Origin: Citrus sinensis
Taxonomy: Eukaryota; Streptophyta; Magnoliopsida; Sapindales; Rutaceae
NCBI RefSeq assembly: GCF_022201045.2
Contig: NC_068559.1
Location: 28,403,501-28,467,500 of the forward strand
Reading direction: 5' to 3'
DNA length: 64,000 bases
Shown: in pieces, positions 23,385-35,209 of the stretch
Layout: every line of letters begins with the position of its first letter
Numbering within the stretch: position 1 is the stretch's first letter
The notes under the pieces: generated by a model
Databases searched by the model: none
Told to the model about the DNA's origin: nothing
The model's input: only the letters and a program-made list of their open reading frames with translations
Program-made: the position numbers and the translations under genes

Positions 23385-26300
23385 CGCTTGTTGAACATAT
23401 ATAATACAGCGATAATATGCATACAAATAGATGTTGAGTCTAAAAACCACGCACAACACCTCTGAAATTAATTAAAACTGAAAATAAAACAGAAAATTTG
23501 CAGATCTAATAGAAATTGAAGAGCTAGCTTGGGTTTCCTACGCTAGCCTCTGTCGTAAACCATGTAGAACATGAAAGTAACCCTAGGCCTCATTGTGTTA
23601 CTCATGCTATTGTGAATTTATAAACAAACAAAATAAAATTGTGCAAAAGAGAAATTCAAGACCCAACTGGGAGTGTATATAGAGAATGAAATCAGAGGAT
23701 TCAAAGTGAAAAAGCAGCCATTAAAGGAGGGGTACCTAGGTATTACAAATCAAAACAGAAAATAATTAAAGAACAAGAGAGAGAGTGACTGCCTATAGGC
23801 CAGCTGCACGAGACAAGAGATGCTTTCACTGGCAACTTTAATTCATATATATAAAGCAGGTGTCAAATTGGAATAAGATATTATAAAAATATAATTAAAG
23901 CCAAGTGTCAAAACCAGACGGGGCGGCGGGGCCTATCATTTTTATTTTAAAAATTTTATTTTATCTTTTTTGCCCTTTTGTATCCTTACAATGACTTGAA
24001 GAGGCCAGTGTCTGTGGATTGAAAAACTGACAGAATGGACAAAACAGATTATTACATTTTTTTTGTACAACCTTTTCTTTTTCACTAATAAAATGCAAAC
24101 AGTTATGAACTAAACAAAATTTTCTCATCTCGATTCTTCTGGGAAAGTTTATTTATTAATTTTTTTAATACGTTAAATTAGCTGTGGTGAATGGTGATAA
24201 ATCAATCCCACTTAAATTATGGATTTTTGTATGTATTTGACCACAAAAATAAGACTTTCTTATTAAAATCCGAACAAAAAACAATTCAATCATTATTTCT
24301 TGTGCCCACTATCTTATGTCCGCTAATCAATTCTAGCCAATTAATCACTATGTCAGGCTGACAAGTTTACAATAATCCTTCTTTGCGTCAGACCCAGTAA
24401 TAACTAAGATCCATAATATGTTTCACACTGTTTTGTTTTCGAATAAATAACTTTGCAATATTCTTTAATAAAATGTGTTTTTATCATAATTTATTTAAAG
24501 ATAAAATTGAAAGAACTCCCTTCAGTGGCAATGTTTTGGGCGAATTACCCGATTCAATAATTATCAAAGAGTAGTGTTAGACATCTAAAAATTTCATTTT
24601 AAATTTATATATTATTTATTAAATGATTGACGAGATAATTTAGTTAATTTTTTTAAAACTTGTGAAAAATTATCAATTCCTTTTTTTTAAAGATATAATT
24701 TCATTAATTTCGGACTATAATTTTCAAAGATAACAACATAGATGTGTAGATGTGGTGAAAAGTCTTCCAACCAAATATAAAAATTCGTGTAACAGACAGA
24801 ATATCTCATTAATGCATTTACTGCTGTCTCACAAACTCCTAACAAGTCACATCACACCCCATGTTATTTTTGAGATAAAATTTTGAGATGTCATTATTCA
24901 CTAAAAAAAAAAAGAAGAAAAAGTCAATATGAAGGGTAATAATATAATTTAATAATAAAGGGGCCAATATAACAATACAGACACTTTAAGGAATTTAACA
25001 AACTTTGTTGCTTATATGAAAAGTACAATATATGAACCATGCCAAATAAAAAAAAAAAAAAATATTTAGAAACAAATTAACAGAATAAGAATATAGTAGT
25101 CTTAGATGTCAAAATATGAAAATAACAAAATATTATCAACAATAAGTGTGATATCGATACTAATTCGAAAATATATGCAAACACCATAGGACTTTAATTT
25201 CATTAATGAATAGTTACGTTTCGATGTCATTCGACCTAGCAACCAGTTGTTGTTAATACAGCTCTGCTTAACTATTGCTTAATTAATCCTTGTATCTTTA
25301 TTTACACTGTAGGTGAAGGCATTATATGTGACGAAATTAATTAACGACCTCAATTTTTATTTTTTTATTCATCATATTCATACAATGTTGCCACGTAGAT
25401 GAATCGCTGACTTATTACTTGCCATTAATTAAACATAATGATTCTCAACCATTTGTTTGATGAAATTGAATTAGACTTTACTATTTTAACATTAAATTAA
25501 TTTGAGCAGTTTTTTGTTTGCTCGATGACTAAATTAGATGTTAGGTGAGACGTATTAAAAAAAGAAAATTAAGTACATAATTCGTATGCATGTTGCTAGT
25601 AGAATAACCTTTTAATTAATTTTTAATTGAAGGGTACAAATGGATTAAAGGCTAAGATGTGGTCCATAGTTTAATAGAAAATGCTATCAAATATTGCGTG
25701 GGCGGTGGAATTAAATTTTCGTAAATTTAATGTTTGAATATGATATAAGAACTATCAGGAGTAGTAGTTGGTTATATCACTGAAAGTTGAATTTTGTAAG
25801 TGAATTTAAATGATTTGTCAAAGGGTAAGTGCTATTTTGGTTACTACAATGTGAGTCAATTGTTCAAGAATATTGCCACGCATTTTAAATTTGTTATTTT
25901 AAAAAATTAATTATCATAAATGATCTATTATTCAGTATTGGATTAATTATATAATACAATTAATTCACTTAAATTTTGTAAAGAATTATCAACTATTTAA
26001 TGTAATAAAAAAAATTTAGGATGTTTATTATTATTCATTATGCGGTCGCTATATTTTTAAGATTTATCCAAAAGATTCATTTATATATTTATCTATTTAA
26101 TAATGATCTATTTTTCACCCATTTTATGTCAGGCTAGTTTGAATTTTAAATTATTTTTAGACATAAATGTTATTTTGTTTTTGAAACGTTAGATCTAATA
26201 ACTATGAAAGTAGCCACAAAAAATCATATGTGATAATTATTGAAAATATAAAGACTAGTAAAAATATAAAATCATAAATGATAAGATTTTGAAAATATAA

Positions 26301-28410
26301 AGACTAACAGAATAATTAGTACAAATTGTAAGTACTAAATCTAGCTTTTTTATAAACTTGAGTTTGGATAAGGATACACAAATGGACTTCTCTTTCCAAT
26401 TTAACTAGTTGCTTGAATGGAATGTGCAAATTGCAAAGTGAATTTGAGGATCCAAAACTAATTACTACTGATTTATCAAAAAGGACAATTTTCATTTGAT
26501 GTGGATATCTTATACTATGTTAGATTTTTTTGTTCGACTTGAACTTCAGAAAAATTCAAAGTGCATGTGATCATGAACAAATCATCTTTACTTTTTATGC
26601 TCACTCACTTTGACATTCAATTGGATACTAATTATTGTGATATTTTATATTTTTTTTTTATTGAGTGAGTTGTAAAAATAATATGTTAATAATTAATAAT
26701 GAAATTAATTAATACCTTACACGGCAACACACCAGTGTATATCTGAACTAAGTATCAACATAGTATTTTATTTATTTTTTTCTTTTCTCACATAATAATA
26801 CTAGAAAAAGCAATAATTATATATACTGATAACGAAAATGAATTGTGTTTTGTTTGCCAATCATACAATGGCATCGCATCACTTACATAGAACATAAATT
26901 TATATAGACAAATAATTATAAGTTAAACTAAACTTAAACAATAGATAACAAAAATTAAAACGAACCATTGTTTAAAATTATCATGAAAAAAGATCATCAA
27001 ATTGATTTGTTCAAAATTACAAAACATGCATGAATTTTAATTTCAAATTAGGAAAAAAATTAAAGTTGGTACTTAGGTAGCATTTTTTTTTTTTTTTGGT
27101 CTGAAATCCAATGAGTCTGAATTTGGCTGGGGTTTGAGTAGGCCTGAATATATATATCTGAATGATATATATATATTTTTTTAAATTTATCTGAATATGA
27201 GTGTTAAGTCATTTATTTATTAAAAAGAAAACAACTGAAATATGATTTTGCAACATATATAACCTTATAGATATTAACAATACCTATATTTATTTGTTAA
27301 ACACATGACAAGTTATAAATAAATTATTTGATTAGTAAATAAAATTTGATAATATGAACATTAACAAACTATGAAAAATAAAATATATGTCTAACAAATG
27401 TATTTTTTTAATTAATATATATGATACTTATAGTGTTATTTTTAGCATATTATATTGATATTTTTTCTTGTTAATTAAGAGACCCAACCATGAATTCTTA
27501 AATCATTTGAATTAAAATTATTTTATTAAATAAATTTTAAAATCTATTATAAAAATGGTAGTTAAATAAAAAGATATCGACTTATTATAAAAGACATTCA
27601 CTTAAAGTCCTATCATGTTTAAAATTCTCATTAAAAAAAAAAAAATTTGATAGTTGAATACCAATAGAACTAAGAAAAAAATGATAAAATAAAAAAATAA
27701 TAAAAGGATAGTTTAATAATAAAAAATAAATGTATTTAATTGGGATATTGATGAGGAAAATATCAAGTTTCATTAAGATATTTTATCATTCATATAAAAG
27801 TAAGAACATTTTTTTTCATTCAGATATGAAAATCTTAAAATCAAACATAAATTATAAAAGTAAACAAACTAAAAACTTTAAATATCTGAAAATAATTAAA
27901 ATTAAATTTTCATTAAAAAAACCGAAAATAAGGTAGAAAAATTAAGATTCAATTAATACATATAATAGTAGTAGAATTTGATTTGCAATCGCCTTAATAA
28001 TATAACTGCCAACAAATTCTATCGAGTCTCCGATTTTATCTTGCAAAGAGATCGACCGGTAGATTTCCCTTCTCCGCCGGAATTCCATAACTCCACGTGT
28101 CGAGCAAACATGCTGGAGAAGAAAACCTTTTCGCACACGATCTCCGAAGCACGTGCGGCCTTTTATTTACTTATGAGCTGCCCTCACGTGCGTGTGTGTG
28201 TGTGGGTGTATATATATATTACGGTGCCACAGTTGCACTTAAGGTTTCCATATATATATATATATATATATATAAACCAAAGAATCGCGCCTTTTAGTCT
28301 GTTAACGATTTTGATTGAGAGCCCAAATTACAACTTCCTTTCTCTTCTTCCAAATCAAAAACCTCAAATTTTCTCGCGACGTTCTTGAACTTTCTTGCTT
28401 GCCAAACATC
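23385..28410. other. 5-kb AT-rich intergenic region
   Basis: The largest gene-free stretch. The first 500 bases hold the SAUR promoter. From 24000 to 28000 the sequence is dominated by A/T runs, with no frame above about 70 codons that is protein-like. 26220-26310 contains two imperfect copies of a GAAAATATAAAGACTA-bearing segment. 27080-27180 has repeated TCTGAAT motifs that may be a decayed MITE end. A (TA)n run lies at 28250-28273, just before the MORC leader. Confidence 0.5.
28250..28273. repeat. (TA)n microsatellite
   Basis: About 12 TA units roughly 140 bases upstream of the MORC start codon. It could also provide the TATA function for that promoter. Confidence 0.8.
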
Positions 28411-31400
28411 ATGAATTCCGTTGCCAAGCAAGAAAAGGTTGAACTTTTCGACTCGAGCGAAATGAAAGCGAAGAATAGTTCAGCGACGACTAATGAGATT
28501 TGCTCTAGCAGCGGCGGCGGCAGCACCAGCAGTAGTAGTTCTAGCGATGATTCGGATGTTGACATGTCGTTTCTGGACAATATTGGGGAATTGGTTTTGA
28601 ACAAGAAGCGGAATTCAAACGAGTTTGAGAACGGTTACTTGTTTGCCAAGAAACAAAAGACTGAGAGTTTTGAATTCGGTGTCGTTTCGCCTCCCGAATT
28701 TTCGAATTGTATTTTGGCACCTTTGCCATTGAGTTTCGTGCCTCTGGGGGCCGAGCCAATTTCGAGTTTTCCTTCCGTGGCTAACGATGATGCGAGTAAA
28801 AAGAGCGAAGAAGCGGAGCCGGTTTTGAGGGCCTGCAAGCAGTTTTGGAAAGCGGGAGACTATGAGGGAGGCAATGCTGGGGATTCTTTGTCCAATTCTG
28901 GTGATTTATTTTACTACTTTCTTGTTATGTTTATGAGGATAATCAATGCATGTACATAATTGCGCGTTTTGTTCTTTTTCTATGAGAATGCTGTTAATGC
29001 CGACGGCAATATTCTAGACAATGAACTAGGGCAATTTTGCAGAACTTGTAGTTATTCGACGTGAAGAGAATAAACATGAAAGAAAAACCTGTGCTTGCAA
29101 TTTCCATTAATGCAAATATAAGTTTAAATCCACTTTTAACTTATGTGAGTTCAAAATTTCCACCGACCGTTGGTTGTTTTGTTTCTAGTTTGTGCCCAAA
29201 AAATTAAACTACTTTTGCCCCTTAATCTGCTGAAGCATATCTTTCTCATTTAATTTTGCAGTTGGAATGGATCATCTCAGGGTGCATCCGAAGTTTTTAC
29301 ATTCAAATGCAACCAGCCATAAATGGGCTTTGGGAGGTTAATATATATAGTCATTGATGCAGTAGCAACGATTGTGTTTATTTTCTGTATCATTAGCAGT
29401 GCTTCTCATTTGTGAATGTAACTAACTCTGATTTCAATCTGCAGCTTTTGCTGAGCTTTTAGACAACTCTTTGGATGAGGTACTTGATCTCCTTTAGCAA
29501 TTTAAAAGGTGCCACGATCATTTTCATTTTTAGTTTTTAAAACCATCTACTACTGTCCAGGTTTGTAATGGAGCCACTTATGTTCAAGTAGATCTGCTGA
29601 AGAACAAGACAGACGGTACTCACATGCTGCTAGTTGAAGGTGAGTAGCTTAAATGTTTCTTTTTCTATGGTAGCATAGTGAGTGTCCGGTTATTCTTCTC
29701 TACATACGTACTACCTCTTTAAGAATTCGATAACAATGATTTTGTAGCATACCTGTTTTTGTTTTCTTTCATCCTTATGTTGCACAATGCCATATGTTTC
29801 TAATATGCATGATTTTGAGTTTTACTGCCCTTTAAGTATTTCTGGATTTTGCCTAATTTATTTGTAATCTATACAAATTTGAGTGTCAGGTGAGATTTTT
29901 GTTAAGAGTTAATAAATTCTAATTTGTTTCTGACTTATATGCCTATTTGTGTTCATTGAATTCTGGTTTTTCCTCTATTTAATGAAGGTTAATAGCTGAC
30001 GGAGTAATATAACCAAAATTATAAAATCAGTCTGGATAAATTTTTCATAGCTCCTCATAACACTGATTTCAAAGCATAGATCACTAAAAATCAAACTGGC
30101 ATTGACTTTCCAAATACTCTTATGACTGCTTCTCATGTCTATGTTTGCTAGGTTTCTAATTTGTTTTTTTATCAACAGATAATGGAGGTGGAATGACTCC
30201 TGATAAAATGAGGCAGTGCATGTCTCTTGGATATTCTGCAAAAAGCAAATTGGCAAACACCATTGGTCAATGTGAGTTGATTTATTACTTTAGTTGCAAA
30301 GATTTATACTATAGTATCTTCACAATGTTCTTTTCAGAGCCATATTATGCCATTAAGTATTAACTTTTTCTGAAATTCTTTCCTTCACACATGGATTTCA
30401 GATGGCAATGGTTTTAAGACGAGTACTATGAGGCTTGGAGCAGATGTAATTGTATTTTCACGTTGTCAGGGAACCGATGGAAAAAGGTTGATCCTATTTT
30501 AAGCTTTGAGAAAAACATTCTGAATTAATTTTTACAATTCTTATGATTTGACAACTTATGGATAACCAAACATTATTCTTAATTCTTTATTTCATTTTAT
30601 TTGGAAAAAAAGGTTCAAAACTAACTGAACAATTCCTATTTTTTTAGCTCTACACAAAGTATTGGAATGCTGTCATACACATTTTTGAGGGGCACCGGAA
30701 AGGAAGATATTGTGGTTCCAATGGTAAGTGAGGCTATTCTGAATCATTTATGTTCATAATCATTTGATGGTTTGTGAGTTTAGATGGACGCTGATCCTGG
30801 CATCTAACTGTTTTTTCTTTTCTGATGATAAGGTTGATTACGAGAAAAGAGGAGAACATTGGGATATGCTGGTACGATCATCACCAGAAGATTGGAGTAG
30901 AAATCTGGAAACCGTAGTACAATGGTCACCTTATACAAGTGAAGAAGATCTAACTCAACAGGTTAGTTGATGGCTATCTTTTTTTTTTTTTTTTTTTCAC
31001 ATAGCAATATTTTCTAATGGATCTGGAAATTGCCTTTCTTATGTACCGTGGACATTTTAGTTTTCTTTGGTTCAGTCACCTTCATTGTTTCTTCTTGTCC
31101 TATAAAGTGAAGCATTTCATATTTTGCAGTCATCATTTGTTAGTGAGTTACTAATTTAGCTGTTATTAGTCTTTGGCTGAATCACGTTATTACTGACTGC
31201 GCTATGGTGTCTGTCATTTTTCCCTGTCATCATATTGGTTATGTTTTCTTTTTTTATGCTGCAGTTCAATTTTATGAAAGATCAAGGTACGCGCATCGTA
31301 ATGTATAATCTTTGGGAGGATGATGAAGGAAAGCTGGAAATGGATTTTGACTCTGATCCACATGTATGCCACTAACAATTTTACTTTCATTTGCTAATCG

Positions 31401-33806
31401 CGTGTACTTAAATTTTAATAATATTTGTTATCTTGATGTTTGAAATGTGACAGGACATTCAACTTAGAGGAGTCAACCGAGAAGAGAAAAACATAGAGAT
31501 GGCCAAAAAATATCCCAACTCCAGACATTTCTTGACTTATCGACACTCTTTAAGGGTAAGCATGATATGTTGTTGACAAATTCTTTTACTAAACATGATA
31601 CCTAAAATGTCGTATCAGAGTTGCTTGCATGTGTTCGTGCTGTTATTTTCACCCAATTATTTTGAGAAATTATGCCCTTTTCTTTTGGGGGGGTTGGGGG
31701 CTTCAGATATGGGTTTTAAATAGTTGACAATCCTACTTAGATGTTGATTCTGTTTCTGATTTCATTGCTGCAGAGTTATGCTTCAATTCTGTATCTGAGA
31801 CTTCCACCTGGCTTTAGAATTATTCTACGTGGTCAAGATGTTGAACATCACAACATAGTTAATGACATGATGCTGATTAAGAAGCTAAGATACAAGCCTA
31901 CATCTCTTCCAGAACAGGTGCCAAGGGATTTGAATGTAAATTTACAGAATATTTGATTTGGTTTTTCATTTATTTTTTAATTTACAGAATATTTTATTTT
32001 ATTTTTCATTTGTTTTTTCGTTTCTCTTCCACCTCAAGTAACTTTGCTACTGCCTGTTACACCAGATGGCTGCAAATGTGACAATTGGGTTTGTGAAGGA
32101 TGCTCATTACCATATTGATATTCAAGGGTTTAATGTCTACCATAAGAATAGACTCATCAAGGTAAGAATTTTATTCTTGACCAGTGAAGTTAAAAATGCG
32201 AAGGACAGAATGGCATGGCATACATTAACATTGAATATGTATTTTCTCTTGAATATTGTCATTGACCTGTAAATTCATGCCTTTCAGCCATTCTGGAGAG
32301 TCTGGAACGCTGCTGGAAGTGATGGTCGTGGGGCTATAGGTATTTGTATATTTATTAGCAAATTATACTTGCATTTTGAGGTATTTTCTGCTTTAAATGT
32401 ATAACAATTGTATAGAGTCACCCAACTGCTGCACACTTCTGTTCCTTCTTTTGCAACAGGGGTTTTGGAGGCTAACTTTGTCGAACCAGCTCATGACAAA
32501 CAAGGTTTCGAGCGCACACCTGTGCTAGCAAGACTAGAAGCACGTTTAGTCGCAATACAGAAGGAATACTGGTTTGTGTTTTTCTTATTTATGAGCATAA
32601 GTGATCTCATCATTGGAGATTGGATTTCTGATAGTTCTTCTTCTCATTTTTTTATTTTTTTGGGGTTGTGGGGGGTTGTTTGGGGTGGTTAATTAGGTGC
32701 ACAAACTGCCATGAAGTTGGATATGCTCCAAGGCGGCACTCAAAGACCCCTGTTTCTTCAAAGAAAGAGTCTAAAACATCTGACAAAGACAAGTCGAATG
32801 TACACCAAATTCTGAAAGGGGGTGAATGCAGCAGTTTCAAAATGGAATACATTTCAGAATTTGATAAAAGATTACAAGAAGAATCTGCAAGTGAAGACAG
32901 AAGCTGTCACGAAGCATCTCCAGCTATTGATGAATCTCAAAGAGGTCCTGGGTCACACGGTTCAAGCCCTCATGGCACAAGGAATTTACTTTCAAAGGTA
33001 TATTTTCATTAAGCCATTCATATTTAGTCTTTGCTATCCAGCTCAAGTTTTTGCTTTGCTTGCTCTGTCCCTAATATTTTGTGTTACCGAATATTCAAAT
33101 ACACAGGCAGCCGGTGTCAATGGAAATCCGGTTCTCTCTACCAGTCACACCGAGAGTTTAATGAAGTCAAATGAAAAGAATCATGAATCAAGTGAAAGAA
33201 TGTGGGAGTTCAGTTCTACAGGAAAAACGTTAAATTCTACCTTTGTAACTTTATTGTCACTAATGCTAAGTATTTTTGTTTGCACAGAGAGAAGAGAGAG
33301 GAGGGACCTACAAAGCAGGAGTTGTCAAAAGATTTACAGTACGAAAGAGATAGGTGCAGAATGCTTGAAAAGCAATTGAAAACTGAAAGGGATAGGTGCA
33401 AATCGCTTGAAAGCCAAGTAAGTTGTCAATTATGACTTTTTTACATGCACAGGGGGAGATCATTTCATGCAGGATTGTAAAATTTGTTTGCTGCTACTCA
33501 GCTAAAGGAGGTGGAAAACAAGCTTCGGGAGTTGGAAAAGAAAGAAAAAGTGTTAATTGATGACAATGCTTCTCTGATTAATATTTTCCAAGAAGAATTG
33601 AAGCGGAGTGATGCAAAAGTGGAGAGATTAAGGGAAAGACTGAGGGTTAGGACTACTTCAATTGACTTAGGCATGGTTATTTAATGTAACTGCTTTATTC
33701 CTTTATCTAATTTGAATCTTTGTTTTGGTAATTCTTTTAGGAAGCTTCTAACATCAATGGTGAGCTACTTGAGAAGGTGAAGCAGCTAGAAGGAGGAAGC
33801 GTTTGA
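28411..33806 (+). CDS. MORC family GHKL ATPase (plant MORC4/5/7-like)
   Basis: Nineteen exons: 28411..28900, 29262..29336, 29445..29479, 29561..29639, 30179..30271, 30402..30486, 30648..30723, 30833..30961, 31265..31363, 31454..31555, 31774..31935, 32066..32161, 32288..32339, 32460..32571, 32697..32997, 33107..33228, 33288..33417, 33502..33645, 33741..33806. All splice phases close, giving 815 residues. The GHKL ATPase motifs are ELLDNSLDEV (about 192-201), EDNGGGM (226-232) and GQYGNGFKTS (256-265). An S5-like domain follows with HDIQLRGVNREEKN and NVYHKNRLIKPFWR. The C-terminal coiled coil (about 705-815) mediates dimerisation. Plant MORCs compact chromatin and act in RNA-directed silencing; some affect immunity. 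Internal motifs resemble the MORC4/5/7 clade more than MORC1/2 or MORC6. The donor of exon 11 is the least certain junction. Confidence 0.93.
31938..32018 (+). repeat. tandem duplication in MORC intron 11
   Basis: Two adjacent near-identical copies of a roughly 39-bp segment beginning AATTTACAGAATATTT, starting just after the exon 11 donor. The repeated TTTACAG could act as a decoy acceptor. Confidence 0.75.
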
Positions 33807-34074
33807 AGCTGAACGTTGAAGCGCCAAAATATAGTGAAAGCAAAGAATCATATTTTGTTTATTGGCTCAATTTGCAGTCTTTTTGTACGAATTTATGTAA
33901 AGAAACAGATTTTGCCTAGTAAATATATTCATTCTTGATTGAGTCCACTGACGGATGACATTGATATGAAATATTCGTACTACTTTTAAACATTATACTT
34001 CACATAAAAGCCATCTGTAATGATGAAAAATAAACACAGATCAAACATAATTGCTATAATAATATAAAACAGTA
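33807..34074. other. convergent 3' flank between MORC and Ole e 1 gene
   Basis: 268 bases separate the two stop codons of these convergent genes, so the 3' UTRs must be short or overlap. AATAAA-like motifs occur on both strands. Confidence 0.5.
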
Positions 34075-35209
34075 CTATGGTTTTTGAGCTTGATTTTGAG
34101 GGAAACTAGGAGGAGATGGAGGGACGTATGGAATCCAAGTCCTGGGGTCCCTTAGATTAAATGCAGGGGGAGGTGGAGGAGCTAGTGTGGGAAAATTAGG
34201 AATCCAAGTTCTTGGATCTCCCAGACTGAAAGCAGGAGGAGGTGGCGGCTGAAAAAGTGACGGCACCGGCGGAAACTGAGGCAGAGGTGGGAAAGGAAAG
34301 GGCAAAGATGGTGGGCTTGGAAATAAAGGAGGAAATGGAAAAGATGGTGGTGGGCTTGGAAATAGAGGAGGAAAAGGAAAGGGCAAAGATGGTGGGCTTG
34401 GAAATAAAGGCGGAAATGGAAAAGATGATGGTGGGCTTGGAAATAGAGGAGGAAATTGAGGCAAAGGAGGCCAAAAGAAGCCATAAGGGGGGAAGTAGTA
34501 TGGGAGAAAGAACTTCGAAGAGCCGAGAGCTTTAGATTTTTGCGAATCCTGTTTGTGATTTCCACACAAAGTAGCATTTCTTTCTGAAGGTCTATAACTC
34601 ATTGCTTTCAAGCTGTAAATGCAAAGACTATCTTGTTTTGATTTTACTGATATTTCATTTGTTGCAGTCTTTAAACCAGGAACACTGCATGCTGAAGATG
34701 AGCTTTCTAGTAGGCTTGCTTGGCAGAGTGACTCAATTGCCATGCCATCCACACAATCAACTCCATCAACATGAGGTATTTCCAGCTTATACACTCCATG
34801 TTTATCAGTTGTTCTGTTGACTGAGAAATCGATTTGCTCCGCTGTTTTTGGGGAGCTTGCTTTGAATTTGCACTGTATGTGAACATCAGCTCCTGGTTAC
34901 ATAAAAACAAATTAAAACGTTAACTTGAAAAATTACAACCCTTATGTGAGCGGCATTGGAACCCCAGACCTCTTGTAACACACTTCAACCGTCTCATTTA
35001 CCTGGTAAGAAGTAGCTGTGTCTAGAAAAAGAGTTGGTTGAACAAGTATCACAAAAAACAACGCCAACAACAGTGATCCGAGAGGTGGGTGTTGCTGGTT
35101 GTTCTATTGCAGAAAGTGTGTGAATAAACAGAAGTGCAAGAACAACATAGAGGAAGTGATCGATTGAAGAAGACATGGGAGAAGTATGAAGAAGCTTCTG
35201 CAAAAGCAT
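34075..35209 (-). CDS. Ole e 1-domain proline-rich (extensin-like) wall protein
   Basis: Two exons, 35002..35209 and 34075..34892, phase 1, 341 residues. The N-terminus is a signal peptide (hydrophobic core FLYVVLALLFIHTL). A second ATG at 35176 (MSSSIDHF) would give a more compact signal peptide and may be the true start. An Ole e 1-like domain follows (ITVVGVVFCDTC, then GADVHIQCKF, then YKLEIPHVDGVDC) with the expected cysteines, ending near ATLCGNHKQ. The C-terminal third is a proline-rich tail built from FPSPPS/FPFPPL units and two copies of PPPPPAF..DPRTWIP. Such Ole e 1 and extensin proteins are secreted to the wall and probably hydroxylated and glycosylated. No enzyme function is expected, and substrate or partner is unknown. 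Confidence 0.9.
34297..34458 (-). repeat. 81-bp tandem duplication in the proline-rich tail
   Basis: Two consecutive 81-bp units (offset read from the repeated AAAGGGCAAAGATGGTGGG) encode one FPSPP/FPFPP block each. Being a multiple of three, the duplication keeps the reading frame and extends the proline-rich tail by 27 residues. Confidence 0.85.

Noticed and set aside
28315-28410. Upstream start for the MORC protein
   Set aside because: The open frame begins at TTG and not ATG; the first ATG in frame is 28411.
32822-33379. 185-codon frame overlapping MORC exons 15-17
   Set aside because: It runs through introns with good GT-AG borders. Only the spliced frame joins the MORC domain to the coiled coil; this frame coincides with exon 16 by chance of intron length.
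34196-34577. Long alternative frames in the proline-rich tail
   Set aside because: Repeats keep all frames open; only one frame continues the Ole e 1 domain and signal peptide.
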